Shown piece by piece: positions 8,524-16,540 of a DNA stretch of 64,000 bases (its first letter is position 1; each line of letters starts with the position of its first letter). Under the pieces are notes generated by a model. That model was not told where the DNA came from. It made no database searches and saw only the letters and a list, made by a program, of their open reading frames with translations. The stretch comes from Bacillus sp. USDA818B3_A (lineage in GTDB: Bacteria > Bacillota > Bacilli > Bacillales > Cytobacillaceae), in assembly GCF_009928415.1 (NCBI RefSeq), contig NZ_JAABNN010000018.1, positions 1 through 64,000 on the forward strand, written 5' to 3'. A program made the translations under genes and the position numbers.

Positions 8524-8646
8524 CATTTGTTTTTTATGATCATTGAGGATTTCATCTGGTTACGATCAACCATCCTTTTATGACTACTTTTTCCCCGTAT
8601 TTTCCTTCTATTCTGATTTTAGGCTCCATTTGTTTGATAGTCAGAG

Positions 8647-9003
8647 TTATTTGATCTCCCAAATAAACTGGTATAAATAGAGAGTTTGTTTAATAAAAGT
8701 AAGATTTTGACGTTGAAATGGATTTGTGACTTCAACTATCGCTCTATAGTTCTTATCCATATACATTCTTTGATGTTGGATACATTTCTGTTTTCGGTGA
8801 ATAATAGGCTGTTGAAGCTCCAAAGGAGTTTCAAGCCATTTATAAGCCATCATTGGCATGGTTGGAGGAAGAGGAATCGTTTCGGAACCATCGTCTTTTT
8901 CCCCACCAGGACTCTGATAGATAGAAATTTGCTCACCAATTAATTGGACAAATGGTTGTACATCTTCTTGAGTAAAAATAATTTCATACTCCTTCGTTTT
9001 CAT
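8647..9003 (-). CDS. FAS1-like (MaoC N-terminal type) dehydratase domain protein, probably frameshifted at its C-terminus
   Basis: 118 residues resembling the N-terminal hot-dog domain of MaoC-like acyl dehydratases (FTQEDVQPFVQLIGE near the start, PPTMPMMAYKW in the middle). It overlaps the thiolase stop by four bases (ATGA), so it is translated with the acyl-CoA genes upstream. The frame stops after WEIK, but the next frame continues with ITLTIKQMEPKIRI and ends at 8552. Joining the two gives about 150 residues, the usual length for this domain. A one-base indel near 8650 is therefore likely. It would act on a hydroxyacyl thioester; the substrate is unknown. Confidence 0.65.
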   Translation of the reverse strand: MKTKEYEIIFTQEDVQPFVQLIGEQISIYQSPGGEKDDGSETIPLPPTMPMMAYKWLETPLELQQPIIHRKQKCIQHQRMYMDKNYRAIVEVTNPFQRQNLTFIKQTLYLYQFIWEIK

Positions 9004-10097
9004 ATTGCCACCTCGAATAGGACTGCTGAGCCGATCCCTCCACCGCTGCCTATTGCTGCTAGTACATATTTGACATTCTCTCGTCTTTGAACTTCGTAGA
9101 AAAGCCTCGTGATCAAGATACTTCCCGAAGCTCCATAAGGATGTCCTAACGTTAAAGCTCCTCCGCGAACATTTATTTTGTCACAAGGAATAGAAAGTTC
9201 CTTCATACAGGCGACTATCTTCGAAGAGAAAGCTTCGTTTATTTCAATTAAGTCAATATCCGCAATAGTTAACCGGTTTCTTTTTAATAAGGCTTGAATA
9301 GCCGGAATAGGGGCTGCCCCGGGATAATTGGGATGGACACCTGAGATTTCACTATCCAAAAATCGCAGGATAGGCCGGAAACCATTATTTAATGCTATAC
9401 TTTCTTCCATGACAAGAACAGCTGAAGCTCCGTCATGAATACCGCAACTGTTCGCTGCTGTAACCGTACCGTTCCTTTTAAATATGGGCTTCGCTCTTTT
9501 TAATAGTACTTCCAGCTTTCTTTTCCTAAGTAGTTCTTCATCCTGATGGTAATCCCCAATCGGAATAATCTCCTGAGTAAAATACCCTTTTTCATACGCC
9601 TCCCAGCTACGCTTGTAACTTAATAGTGCATATTCATCCTGCATTTCTTTTGAAATAGCATATTTTTCTGCCACATATTCTGCGGCAACGCCCATATCGG
9701 GGTCGCCAATTTTTTCAGGAGAAAATTTCGCTCTTGATGGAAACGGAGAGGTGCTCGTGCTTTCTACACCACCAGCTATGTAACAACGACCAGCTCCACC
9801 TTGAATATAGTAACATGCCATTCGAATCGCTTCTAACCCTGCACTGCATTGACGGTCAATTGTAAGTCCCGTTACAGAGAGAGGTAATCCTGCTTCTAAT
9901 GCAGCAAACCGGGCTACGTTTCCACCTGGTCCAACAACATTCCCCAAAATGATATCATCAATCTTTTCTTCTAATCCATTCGCTAAATGCTGGAGAAGAG
10001 GAACTGCAAGCTCATGTGGCTGAATATCCCGTAAAATCCCACTCATTTTTCCAATTGGTGTACGTTTTGCATGGACAATTACTGCTCTTTTAATCAC
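9000..10097 (-). CDS. yhfS: Thiolase family protein (YhfS-like acetyl-CoA acetyltransferase)
   Basis: 365 residues with thiolase landmarks: nucleophilic Cys in DRQCSAGLEAIR, NEAFSS, GHPYGASG, and a C-terminal GSGGGIGSAV. The second active-site Cys (CxGGGxG in biosynthetic thiolases) is replaced here by Gly, so canonical claisen condensation is doubtful. The GTG start overlaps the ligase gene by eight bases. The gene order BioY-ligase-thiolase matches B. subtilis yhfU-yhfT-yhfS, a BirA-controlled cluster; the products are thought to relate to biotin or pimeloyl precursor metabolism. The function is inferred from that synteny. Confidence 0.75.
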   Translation of the reverse strand: MIKRAVIVHAKRTPIGKMSGILRDIQPHELAVPLLQHLANGLEEKIDDIILGNVVGPGGNVARFAALEAGLPLSVTGLTIDRQCSAGLEAIRMACYYIQGGAGRCYIAGGVESTSTSPFPSRAKFSPEKIGDPDMGVAAEYVAEKYAISKEMQDEYALLSYKRSWEAYEKGYFTQEIIPIGDYHQDEELLRKRKLEVLLKRAKPIFKRNGTVTAANSCGIHDGASAVLVMEESIALNNGFRPILRFLDSEISGVHPNYPGAAPIPAIQALLKRNRLTIADIDLIEINEAFSSKIVACMKELSIPCDKINVRGGALTLGHPYGASGSILITRLFYEVQRRENVKYVLAAIGSGGGIGSAVLFEVAI

Positions 10098-11559
10098 TGG
10101 TCACCTTGCTTTCCATTTGTTTTATTAGCTCAGCACGAGCAATCTTTCCGCTCGTTGTATATGGCATTTCAGATAGAAAAAACCATTTGCGAGGAATTTT
10201 ATAAGAAGACAAATACTTCTTACAAAGTCTTTTTAACTCTACTGGGCTGCCCTTTCCTTTCACTGCCGCAGCCACAACCTGACCCCAATACGAATCTGGC
10301 AGACCAATTACAGCAACTTCCTCGACATCCGGATGCAAGGAAATCACTTTCTCTATTTCTTCAGGAAAAATATTGATTCCTCCATATAAAATCATATTTT
10401 GCTCACGGCCTGTAATATATAAATAGCCCTCTTCGTCAAAATAGCCCATATCATGGACCGTAGCCCATCCCTCTTCATCCTGAATCGATTGAACGGTGCT
10501 TCCATCGTGATCCATGTATCCATTTATTATCAGTCCACTTCTTACATATATCTTTCCAATCTCATTAGGCTTTGCTAAGACCTGATCTTGCAGCCGTATT
10601 TGTACCTCTACGCCGTAACAAGGCTTCCCGACGGTTGCTGCCTTTTGCATACCATCTCGATCAGAAAGTACAGAAATGAAACTCAATTCACTGGCCCCAT
10701 AAAACTCATACATGGTTATATTTGAAAATATATGATAGATTTTTAATTTCGTTCTTTCAGACCACTTTGCACCCGATGAAAGGAGTTTTATAGACCTACT
10801 GATTTGAATTCCTTGTTTCAGAAATGCTTCTACCATTGTTGGAACGACATACATCGTTGTAATGGGATAAGATTGTATCCATGAATGCCCTTCAATAGGA
10901 GAAAATTTGTCTAATAGATAAACGGTTCCCCCTAAATACAAAGTGCTAATAGCTCCATATAGAAAGTGAGAATGTATTAAGGCTCCAGGAATTAAAACAT
11001 GATCATATTCATTTATTTCGAAATCGAAACGGTTACAATCAAAGCTCGCCATCCATGAATCCTGGGAACGAACAAATGCTTTTGGATTTCCGGTTGTGCC
11101 AGAAGTGAAGCCAATATAAAAAGGCAAATTTTCTTGAGAGTACCTAATTATGTTCACTTCAAACCGGGAAATTTCCCGTAAACTGTCATCCAAACTCATT
11201 ACATTTGGAATAATATGTTTAATCTGATAGTGAATTTCTCTTGTTGTGACAATGATCGAAGGATTGAAAAGTTTTATTCTCTTTTCTAATTCAGTTGTTT
11301 TCCATTTCAAATCATAGGGAACCGCAATCCAACCAGCCTTGGATGCACCTGCAAAGAGTTGCAAGAAAGGGAGTCCATTAGGCAGAAGGATTCCTATTGT
11401 TTTGTTTTCTGAATGTAGTGAGTAAAGCCAATTTGCCGTTTGATTGACCAATTCACTCCATTTTTGATAATTGATTTGTTGATGATTAGTATGGATGGCT
11501 AATTTGTTGGGGAAAATTTTAGCGGAAGTTTCATATGATTCAGTTATATTGCCCATCAT
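10090..11559 (-). CDS. yhfT: Class I acyl-CoA / AMP-forming ligase (YhfT-like)
   Basis: About 489 residues of the ANL superfamily. The AMP-binding P-loop is YIGFTSGTTGNPKAF, followed by YEFYGASELSF (A5) and the hinge region YLYITGREQNMILYGGINIFPEEIE, with the C-terminal Lys in YTTSGKIAR. It activates a carboxylic acid to its CoA thioester through an acyl-adenylate. Two ATGs in tandem follow AGAGGTG; the first is used here. A terminator separates it from bioY, and it is coupled to the thiolase. The acid substrate is unknown; pimelate or a long-chain acid are candidates given the biotin context. Confidence 0.8.
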   Translation of the reverse strand: MMGNITESYETSAKIFPNKLAIHTNHQQINYQKWSELVNQTANWLYSLHSENKTIGILLPNGLPFLQLFAGASKAGWIAVPYDLKWKTTELEKRIKLFNPSIIVTTREIHYQIKHIIPNVMSLDDSLREISRFEVNIIRYSQENLPFYIGFTSGTTGNPKAFVRSQDSWMASFDCNRFDFEINEYDHVLIPGALIHSHFLYGAISTLYLGGTVYLLDKFSPIEGHSWIQSYPITTMYVVPTMVEAFLKQGIQISRSIKLLSSGAKWSERTKLKIYHIFSNITMYEFYGASELSFISVLSDRDGMQKAATVGKPCYGVEVQIRLQDQVLAKPNEIGKIYVRSGLIINGYMDHDGSTVQSIQDEEGWATVHDMGYFDEEGYLYITGREQNMILYGGINIFPEEIEKVISLHPDVEEVAVIGLPDSYWGQVVAAAVKGKGSPVELKRLCKKYLSSYKIPRKWFFLSEMPYTTSGKIARAELIKQMESKVTSD

Positions 11560-11571
11560 TATCACCTCTAT

Positions 11572-11595
11572 AAAAAAAGACACATCAAGGTGTCT
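11572..11595 (-). terminator. Terminator between bioY and the ligase gene
   Basis: AGACAC/GTGTCT stem followed on the minus strand by seven T. It should reduce read-through from the biotin-controlled promoter into the acyl-CoA genes. Confidence 0.7.
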
Positions 11596-11603
11596 CTTTA
11601 GAT

Positions 11604-12182
11604 TTAAATATTTTTAGTTACATTATTAGAGTAGCTAGCTGCTAGTGATCTTGAAAAAACGGGGTGCTTTCTTAGTCTGTAAACTAAAATCGAAGCTAGT
11701 ACAGCTTTTAACACATCCCCAGGAAGGTATACTAAACTTACTTTTACAGCACTTAATACCGAAATGTGCATGATCAATGCTTGAACAGGGATACCAATTA
11801 AATAGATAAGCAGGATTCCAACTGTCAGATTAATAAATAAAACATGGTGTAGTTTTAAATTTTCTATACGTGATAATAGATATCCAATAACGAATGCTGT
11901 AATGGGCCAAGAAATTAAATAACCAACACTCGGTCCAACAAATACACTTAATCCGCCTCGACCTCCCGATAAAAGAGGTACTCCAACAGCAACTAGTAGT
12001 AAAAAGACAGTTTGGCTCATTGCTCCTAATCTTGCCCCTAATACTCCCCCTGCAAGAAGAACACCTAGTGTTTGCAATGTAATAGGTACGGGTGTAAACG
12101 AAAGAGTAATAGGCGGAGCGATACCTAGAGCACCCATGACCGCAGCAAACACCGCTACAAAGGTAATTTCTTTAAGTTTCAT
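11604..12182 (-). CDS. bioY: Biotin transporter BioY (YhfU-like)
   Basis: 192 residues with six hydrophobic helices and the BioY motifs GALGIAPPI, TPVPITLQTLGVLLAG and YLPGDVLKAVLA. BioY is the substrate-binding S component that takes up biotin, alone or with an ECF energy module. GAGGAG lies nine bases before the ATG. It has a consensus promoter whose -35 box is inside a BirA-type operator, so biotin represses it. Corresponds by order to yhfU. Confidence 0.93.
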   Translation of the reverse strand: MKLKEITFVAVFAAVMGALGIAPPITLSFTPVPITLQTLGVLLAGGVLGARLGAMSQTVFLLLVAVGVPLLSGGRGGLSVFVGPSVGYLISWPITAFVIGYLLSRIENLKLHHVLFINLTVGILLIYLIGIPVQALIMHISVLSAVKVSLVYLPGDVLKAVLASILVYRLRKHPVFSRSLAASYSNNVTKNI

Positions 12183-12226
12183 TTTTACATTCTCCTCAAA
12201 ATAAATATGTAATTAATTTAATTATG

Positions 12227-12281
12227 ATAATATTCAATTTCATATTAATTGTCAACCAAATATTAACTATGGTTGACAATT
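12227..12281 (-). promoter_or_regulatory. BirA operator and promoter of bioY
   Basis: A perfect inverted repeat AATTGTCAACC - 13 bp - GGTTGACAATT matches the BirA (biotin repressor) operator. On the minus strand TTGACA inside the proximal arm is 17 bp from TATTAT, a near-consensus sigma-A promoter. Bound BirA-biotinyl-AMP would occlude the -35. Confidence 0.92.
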
Positions 12282-12331
12282 GCGTTTGTTTTGAAAAATA
12301 AATTAAATTTTGCTCATTTGTCAAAGAATAC

Positions 12332-12360
12332 AAAAAGGGCTTGGCAGGCCAAACCCTTTT
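12332..12360 (-). terminator. Terminator after the CoiA-like gene
   Basis: AAAAGGGcTTGG/CCAAaCCCTTTT stem downstream of the minus-strand gene ending at 12517, with T-rich flanks on both strands. Confidence 0.6.
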
Positions 12361-12435
12361 GTTCATATAAGCAAATCAGCACCTTCTACACTATGATGGA
12401 ATGGAGCTGTATCTGTTTTCAGAAAAAACCTTATT

Positions 12436-12464
12436 TACTTATGATACGGTTCACCGTATCATAA
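12436..12464 (+). repeat. Dispersed repeat, copy 3 (complete palindrome)
   Basis: TTATGATACGGT, two bases, then ACCGTATCATAA: a perfect 12-bp inverted repeat, preceded by TTAC as in the other copies. This is the only copy with both arms intact. Confidence 0.75.
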
Positions 12465-12516
12465 ATAGTTACATTACAATTGCAATTAATCCAAAACTAT
12501 AATTATTGATGCCATT

Positions 12517-14118
12517 TCAATCCACAAAAATAACATTTACTTTCCTCTTCAAATCCCTCCTCAATCCCACTTGATAAAATAACAAAAACTCCTCCACCGG
12601 ATGCTGAATATGAGAATCATTTTGGTTAAAGGTAATCCCACTAGCCTTCATAACACTTAATAGCTCCTTCATAGAAACAATTAAACTTCCATCCTTTTGG
12701 TGGGTATTAATCCATTTCAATATAAATCCACGCCAATTTGATGGCGGGCCATCAATAAATTGATCTCCCTTGATAGGATGTGTTAATAACTTCTCTTTAA
12801 ATTTCTCTCTTTGATGTTTTACGTACTTGTCTTCAATTTGAGTAAGTGTTGAATTCGACTGACGCTGAACCACACCTTTTTCTCTTGATACGTAATTTCT
12901 TCCCGTTTTTTTATACCATTCCCATTGTTCGGGAGACATATCAATCGGCCGGCTTTTTGCTTCTTCTGCTCGTTGAGCCATTTCCTGCTCTATTTGTTTG
13001 TCATCTTTTGATTTTATTTCATTACCGAATTTAACACGTTCCTGTGCTTCTAATCTTAATATGTTTAAGACAGCGATTCTTTCCTCTTCTTCCTGCTCTA
13101 TTTTTTCTAAGGCCTCTAGTTGAGCCCTTTCCTCAAGTTCTGCTTGTTCCTTCTTGTCTAGAGCAATATGGATAAATGCCATTCGTAGTTCTTCTTCATT
13201 ATCATAATGCAGGAGAAAGTCGTCCTGCCTCTTATTAATGGTTAAGGCTCTTTCCAATGCGATTATCGGTTCTGATAGTCTAAGAAAGGTTACATTGCGG
13301 TTATGTCTTTGTGTTACGACAAATCTAATTATTTTACAAAAACGACTGTCAATATTGACGTAGGCAATACTTCTTGTATCTGCAGGAAATGGAAGGTCAA
13401 TTACCTCAGATACAATATCCTGAAACTCTGAAGGCAGATCATCATTTAAAAACTGATCCCAAGCTTTATCTTCTTGACTCTTTCTTGTTACTAGCATCTC
13501 GGGCGAAAGCAGTGTCCCTTTGTTCGTTTCATGGTCAATTGCTATCCAGAAAGCATCTATAAAAGAAAAAGCTTTAAAACCTTCTCTATCATAGGCTTTT
13601 ATCCGCTTTTCAATGTTTTGGGCATAACTGCCTTCTGCAATGGAGGTGTAATAATCAAGAGCCCATTGTTCCTTTGAATTTGGGAAACGTACAATAAAGT
13701 CCGGAATAAATGAAAGCTTCTTTTTATAAAAATATCCCCGTTCAATTACTGCCCCAAAGGGCTTTAGCTGCCCTTCCAGTATCTCCTTAAAAACTGTTAA
13801 TCCAATGTCTTTCCTCTTTTTATCTTGGTGTAAAGCTACCTGTTTTTCATATATTTTAGTATTTTCAGAGTAAGAACATTCTTTTCCGTCAAAGTGTTTA
13901 AAATAAAAGGGTCTGCCCTCTTCCTTTGTTAAATTCATATTGACAGGTTCATCACAACATCGGCAGGAAAACGCTCTTTTCTTTGAGAGTACCCGATATT
14001 TATCATTAAGCTGTCTTCTAATGTCGTCTCTACTAATATTTTCCGATTCAAGCTCTAGTCTCTTTTCTTCTATATTTATGATATCCCCATGTAATAGTGC
14101 CTCTTCCAAAATCCTCAC
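12517..14118 (-). CDS. CoiA-like competence/nuclease-family protein
   Basis: 533 residues starting at a GTG. Residues ~50-90 hold a CRCCDEPV zinc-binding-like pair followed by FYFKHFDGKECSYS, then ALHQDKK, and a restriction-endonuclease-like core FIPDFIVRFPNSKEQWALDYYT. This arrangement matches CoiA-like proteins, which act in natural transformation or as stand-alone nuclease-like proteins. Residues ~320-385 are a long charged coiled coil (EEERIAVLNILRLEAQERV). The last ~100 residues are not recognised. The gene is solitary and ends in its own terminator. It is larger than typical CoiA (~380), so it is a relative and not coiA itself. Confidence 0.55.
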   Translation of the reverse strand: MRILEEALLHGDIINIEEKRLELESENISRDDIRRQLNDKYRVLSKKRAFSCRCCDEPVNMNLTKEEGRPFYFKHFDGKECSYSENTKIYEKQVALHQDKKRKDIGLTVFKEILEGQLKPFGAVIERGYFYKKKLSFIPDFIVRFPNSKEQWALDYYTSIAEGSYAQNIEKRIKAYDREGFKAFSFIDAFWIAIDHETNKGTLLSPEMLVTRKSQEDKAWDQFLNDDLPSEFQDIVSEVIDLPFPADTRSIAYVNIDSRFCKIIRFVVTQRHNRNVTFLRLSEPIIALERALTINKRQDDFLLHYDNEEELRMAFIHIALDKKEQAELEERAQLEALEKIEQEEEERIAVLNILRLEAQERVKFGNEIKSKDDKQIEQEMAQRAEEAKSRPIDMSPEQWEWYKKTGRNYVSREKGVVQRQSNSTLTQIEDKYVKHQREKFKEKLLTHPIKGDQFIDGPPSNWRGFILKWINTHQKDGSLIVSMKELLSVMKASGITFNQNDSHIQHPVEEFLLFYQVGLRRDLKRKVNVIFVD

Positions 14119-14305
14119 ACCTTATCAAGAAAATTCCAGACAATACTTTTATTATAATATATCAATCTTATAATTGGGTCATTTTTCCTATTGAAGAGGC
14201 AAGTTACTCTAAGATCGGCATAGATTAAAGGCACATTGAATATAAATAAATTAAAAATTTAATCATGCACAAAATACGACAATGTTCGTTTAAGACATTA
14301 TGTAG

Positions 14306-14330
14306 AATAGTAGTATAATTTACTACTATT
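14306..14330 (+). promoter_or_regulatory. Palindrome overlapping a -10 box upstream of the L,D-transpeptidase gene
   Basis: AATAGTAGTA / TACTACTATT is a perfect 10-bp inverted repeat with a 5-bp centre. TATAAT (14314-14319) spans arm and centre. No good -35 is seen 17 bp upstream. A repressor operator on the promoter is plausible. Confidence 0.45.
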
Positions 14331-14421
14331 TGAAAATATAGGAAGCTCATGACAAAAAATCAAATAGTTATGGGGCTTAAGATGTTCACAGCTGGATGAT
14401 CAGGTATGGGGGGAGTTTTTA

Positions 14422-15864
14422 TTGGAAAGCACAGTAAATGTTCAAGAAATTGAAAAACAACGCGTAAAACCAGCTAAGTGGTATGCAAACTGGATGTTTA
14501 TTACAGCAGGTATTCTTCTTATTATCGCACTCATCATTGCAGTTGGCAGCTACTACCAAGCAAACCACTTCAATTCAGAAATTAGGATTAATGATACCAA
14601 AGTCGGTGGAATGACAGCTGATCAGGCACTTAAAAAATTAAAATCAACCGAATTTACAAATGTTGTCTATGTCGGAGATCAACAGATTTTAGATGGAACA
14701 GATACAAAGATGGGATTTACGGAAAAGGATCTGCCCGCTATCAAAAAATTATTAAAAAGTCAGTGGACTTTTTTACCTACTTCAAAAGCTAAAGATTATT
14801 CATTATTGCCCAGCAATCAAGATTTATATCGAAACCAGACGTTGAAAAAACAGGTGGAGGATAAGCTCTTAGCGTTGAATAAGAGTTTAAAAGCCCCTCA
14901 AGATGCGGTGGTTCGTTTGGAACAAGGCAAAATCGTTGTTTCCCCCAGCGTTAGTGGAGAGCAGTATGATGTCGCCACTTTATTGAAGGACTACGAAAAG
15001 CACGAATATATTAGTGACATCCGGCTAAATCCTGTATACATACAGCCAATAAAAGAAGACAGCGAGTTTGTAAAAAACCAACAGAAAAAGCTGGAAGAGT
15101 TTCTTGCTCAGACCGTCGATTATAAGGTGCAGGATAAAGTTTTTTCGTTAAAAGGGAGCGATGTAATTAAGAATGCATCTATCTCAAAAGATTTGCAGAT
15201 TAAGATGGATGATTCGGGTGATATTAAGAAAAGAATAGCTGAAGTTAACAATTCCCAATCCACATTAAATAAGAATTTCACATTCAAGACCCATTCTGGT
15301 TCCGTGATAACTATTAAAGGTAAAGGCTATGGCTGGGCCATAGATGTCGATAAAGAAGTACCTCGTATTAAGGAAGCTTTTGAAAAGGGAGAAAAATCGG
15401 TTTCCGCCTCCAATATTTACGGAAATGGCTGGAATGGTGAAGGCTACGGATATGAAGCGATTTCAAACAATGGGATTGGAGATACGTATGCTGAGGTATC
15501 CATAGCAGAGCAGCGAATTTGGATTTACAAAAACGGGAAATTAATAGTCACAACGAATGTTGTTACTGGGACACATAGTACCAATCATGATACATCACCT
15601 GGAGTCTGGTATATTCTCTATAAGCAAACACCTGCCGTCCTAACGGGCAGAGAAAATGGAAAAATCACTTATCAGGTCGATGTTGATTATTGGGCTCCTT
15701 TTACAAATGATGGCCAAGGGTTCCACGATGCCAGCTGGCGAGGCAATTGGGGAAGTAAAGCTTATCTTACATCCGGATCGCATGGCTGCGTAAACACACC
15801 GCCAAGCATTATGAGAACTGTGTATAACAATCTCAGCACCCATGAGCCGGTTGTTGTTTATTAA
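14422..15864 (+). CDS. Membrane-anchored L,D-transpeptidase with peptidoglycan-binding domains
   Basis: 480 residues from a TTG preceded by GGGGGGAG. A short cytoplasmic segment and one membrane helix (about residues 28-48) anchor it. Two putative peptidoglycan-binding repeats of the YoaR/PG-binding-4 type follow (INDTKVGGMTADQALKKL is the typical start). The C-terminal YkuD domain begins near residue 360 and ends with the catalytic SGSHGCVNTPP motif. It forms 3-3 cross-links in the wall or attaches wall proteins. It is monocistronic and regulated by the upstream palindromic promoter region. Confidence 0.9.
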   Translation: MESTVNVQEIEKQRVKPAKWYANWMFITAGILLIIALIIAVGSYYQANHFNSEIRINDTKVGGMTADQALKKLKSTEFTNVVYVGDQQILDGTDTKMGFTEKDLPAIKKLLKSQWTFLPTSKAKDYSLLPSNQDLYRNQTLKKQVEDKLLALNKSLKAPQDAVVRLEQGKIVVSPSVSGEQYDVATLLKDYEKHEYISDIRLNPVYIQPIKEDSEFVKNQQKKLEEFLAQTVDYKVQDKVFSLKGSDVIKNASISKDLQIKMDDSGDIKKRIAEVNNSQSTLNKNFTFKTHSGSVITIKGKGYGWAIDVDKEVPRIKEAFEKGEKSVSASNIYGNGWNGEGYGYEAISNNGIGDTYAEVSIAEQRIWIYKNGKLIVTTNVVTGTHSTNHDTSPGVWYILYKQTPAVLTGRENGKITYQVDVDYWAPFTNDGQGFHDASWRGNWGSKAYLTSGSHGCVNTPPSIMRTVYNNLSTHEPVVVY

Positions 15865-15927
15865 AGGATAAACTAATAGAAATTGTTAGATAATCAAACT
15901 AATTTTATAATTTATAGTTTTCAACTT

Positions 15928-15962
15928 AAAAGGCGAAAAGTGCTAGTCACTTTTCGCCTTTT
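15928..15962 (+). terminator. Terminator after the L,D-transpeptidase gene
   Basis: Perfect 15-bp stem AAAAGGCGAAAAGTG / CACTTTTCGCCTTTT; may also serve the convergent sigma factor operon. Confidence 0.85.
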
Positions 15963-16021
15963 ATCTGCCAATCACGAAATTTATCGATTGGGGATTAAAA
16001 TATTTTTAATGCTATTTCCTT

Positions 16022-16528
16022 TTATACAAAGGCCTGTTTTAGTTGTTTTCTAGCCCGATATAGCCGCGTCTTGACCGTTGCTGACTTCAAACCGAGCAGG
16101 CGTGCGATTTCATTTTCCTTTAGACCATATTTCACTTTAAGGGTCAGCACCTCTTGGAATTCCTTTGATAAGCTTTTCATTGACCTGTCTACGTCCTCTT
16201 GAAAAAAACGTATGCCTGCCACTTCCTCGGTGTCCATCCCGTTTTTCTTATGACTCATCATAGGTTCCATTTGGACAGAGTCAACCGTCATCCATCTATT
16301 TCTTTTTTCTGATCGCAAAAAGTCAATCGCAGTCCTAGCTGTGATGATAGACAGCCAGGCACCCACTTTTTTCGTATCTTCGATTGTATCTATTTTTTTA
16401 AATGCCTTTATGAAAGTTTCCTGAACAATGTCCTCTGCCCAACGCCTGTCATGTGTGTACCTGAGGGCAATATAGAGCAGACGGTTTGCGTACTCAGAAT
16501 AGACTTGGTTAAAATCAATCGTACTCAA
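16022..16528 (-). CDS. ECF-type RNA polymerase sigma factor
   Basis: 168 residues with region 2 (YANRLLYIALRYTHDRRWAEDIVQETFIKAF) and region 4 (LSKEFQEVLTLKVKYGLKENEIARLLGLKSATVKTRLYRARKQL). It directs RNA polymerase to a small stress regulon. The start is a TTG after GGTGGAG. It is the last gene of a GntR-ABC exporter operon, 12 bp after the permease gene. No anti-sigma gene of the usual zinc-finger type is adjacent; the large extracellular part of the permease could play that part, which is speculation. Confidence 0.85.
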   Translation of the reverse strand: MSTIDFNQVYSEYANRLLYIALRYTHDRRWAEDIVQETFIKAFKKIDTIEDTKKVGAWLSIITARTAIDFLRSEKRNRWMTVDSVQMEPMMSHKKNGMDTEEVAGIRFFQEDVDRSMKSLSKEFQEVLTLKVKYGLKENEIARLLGLKSATVKTRLYRARKQLKQAFV

Positions 16529-16540
16529 TTCTCCACCATC

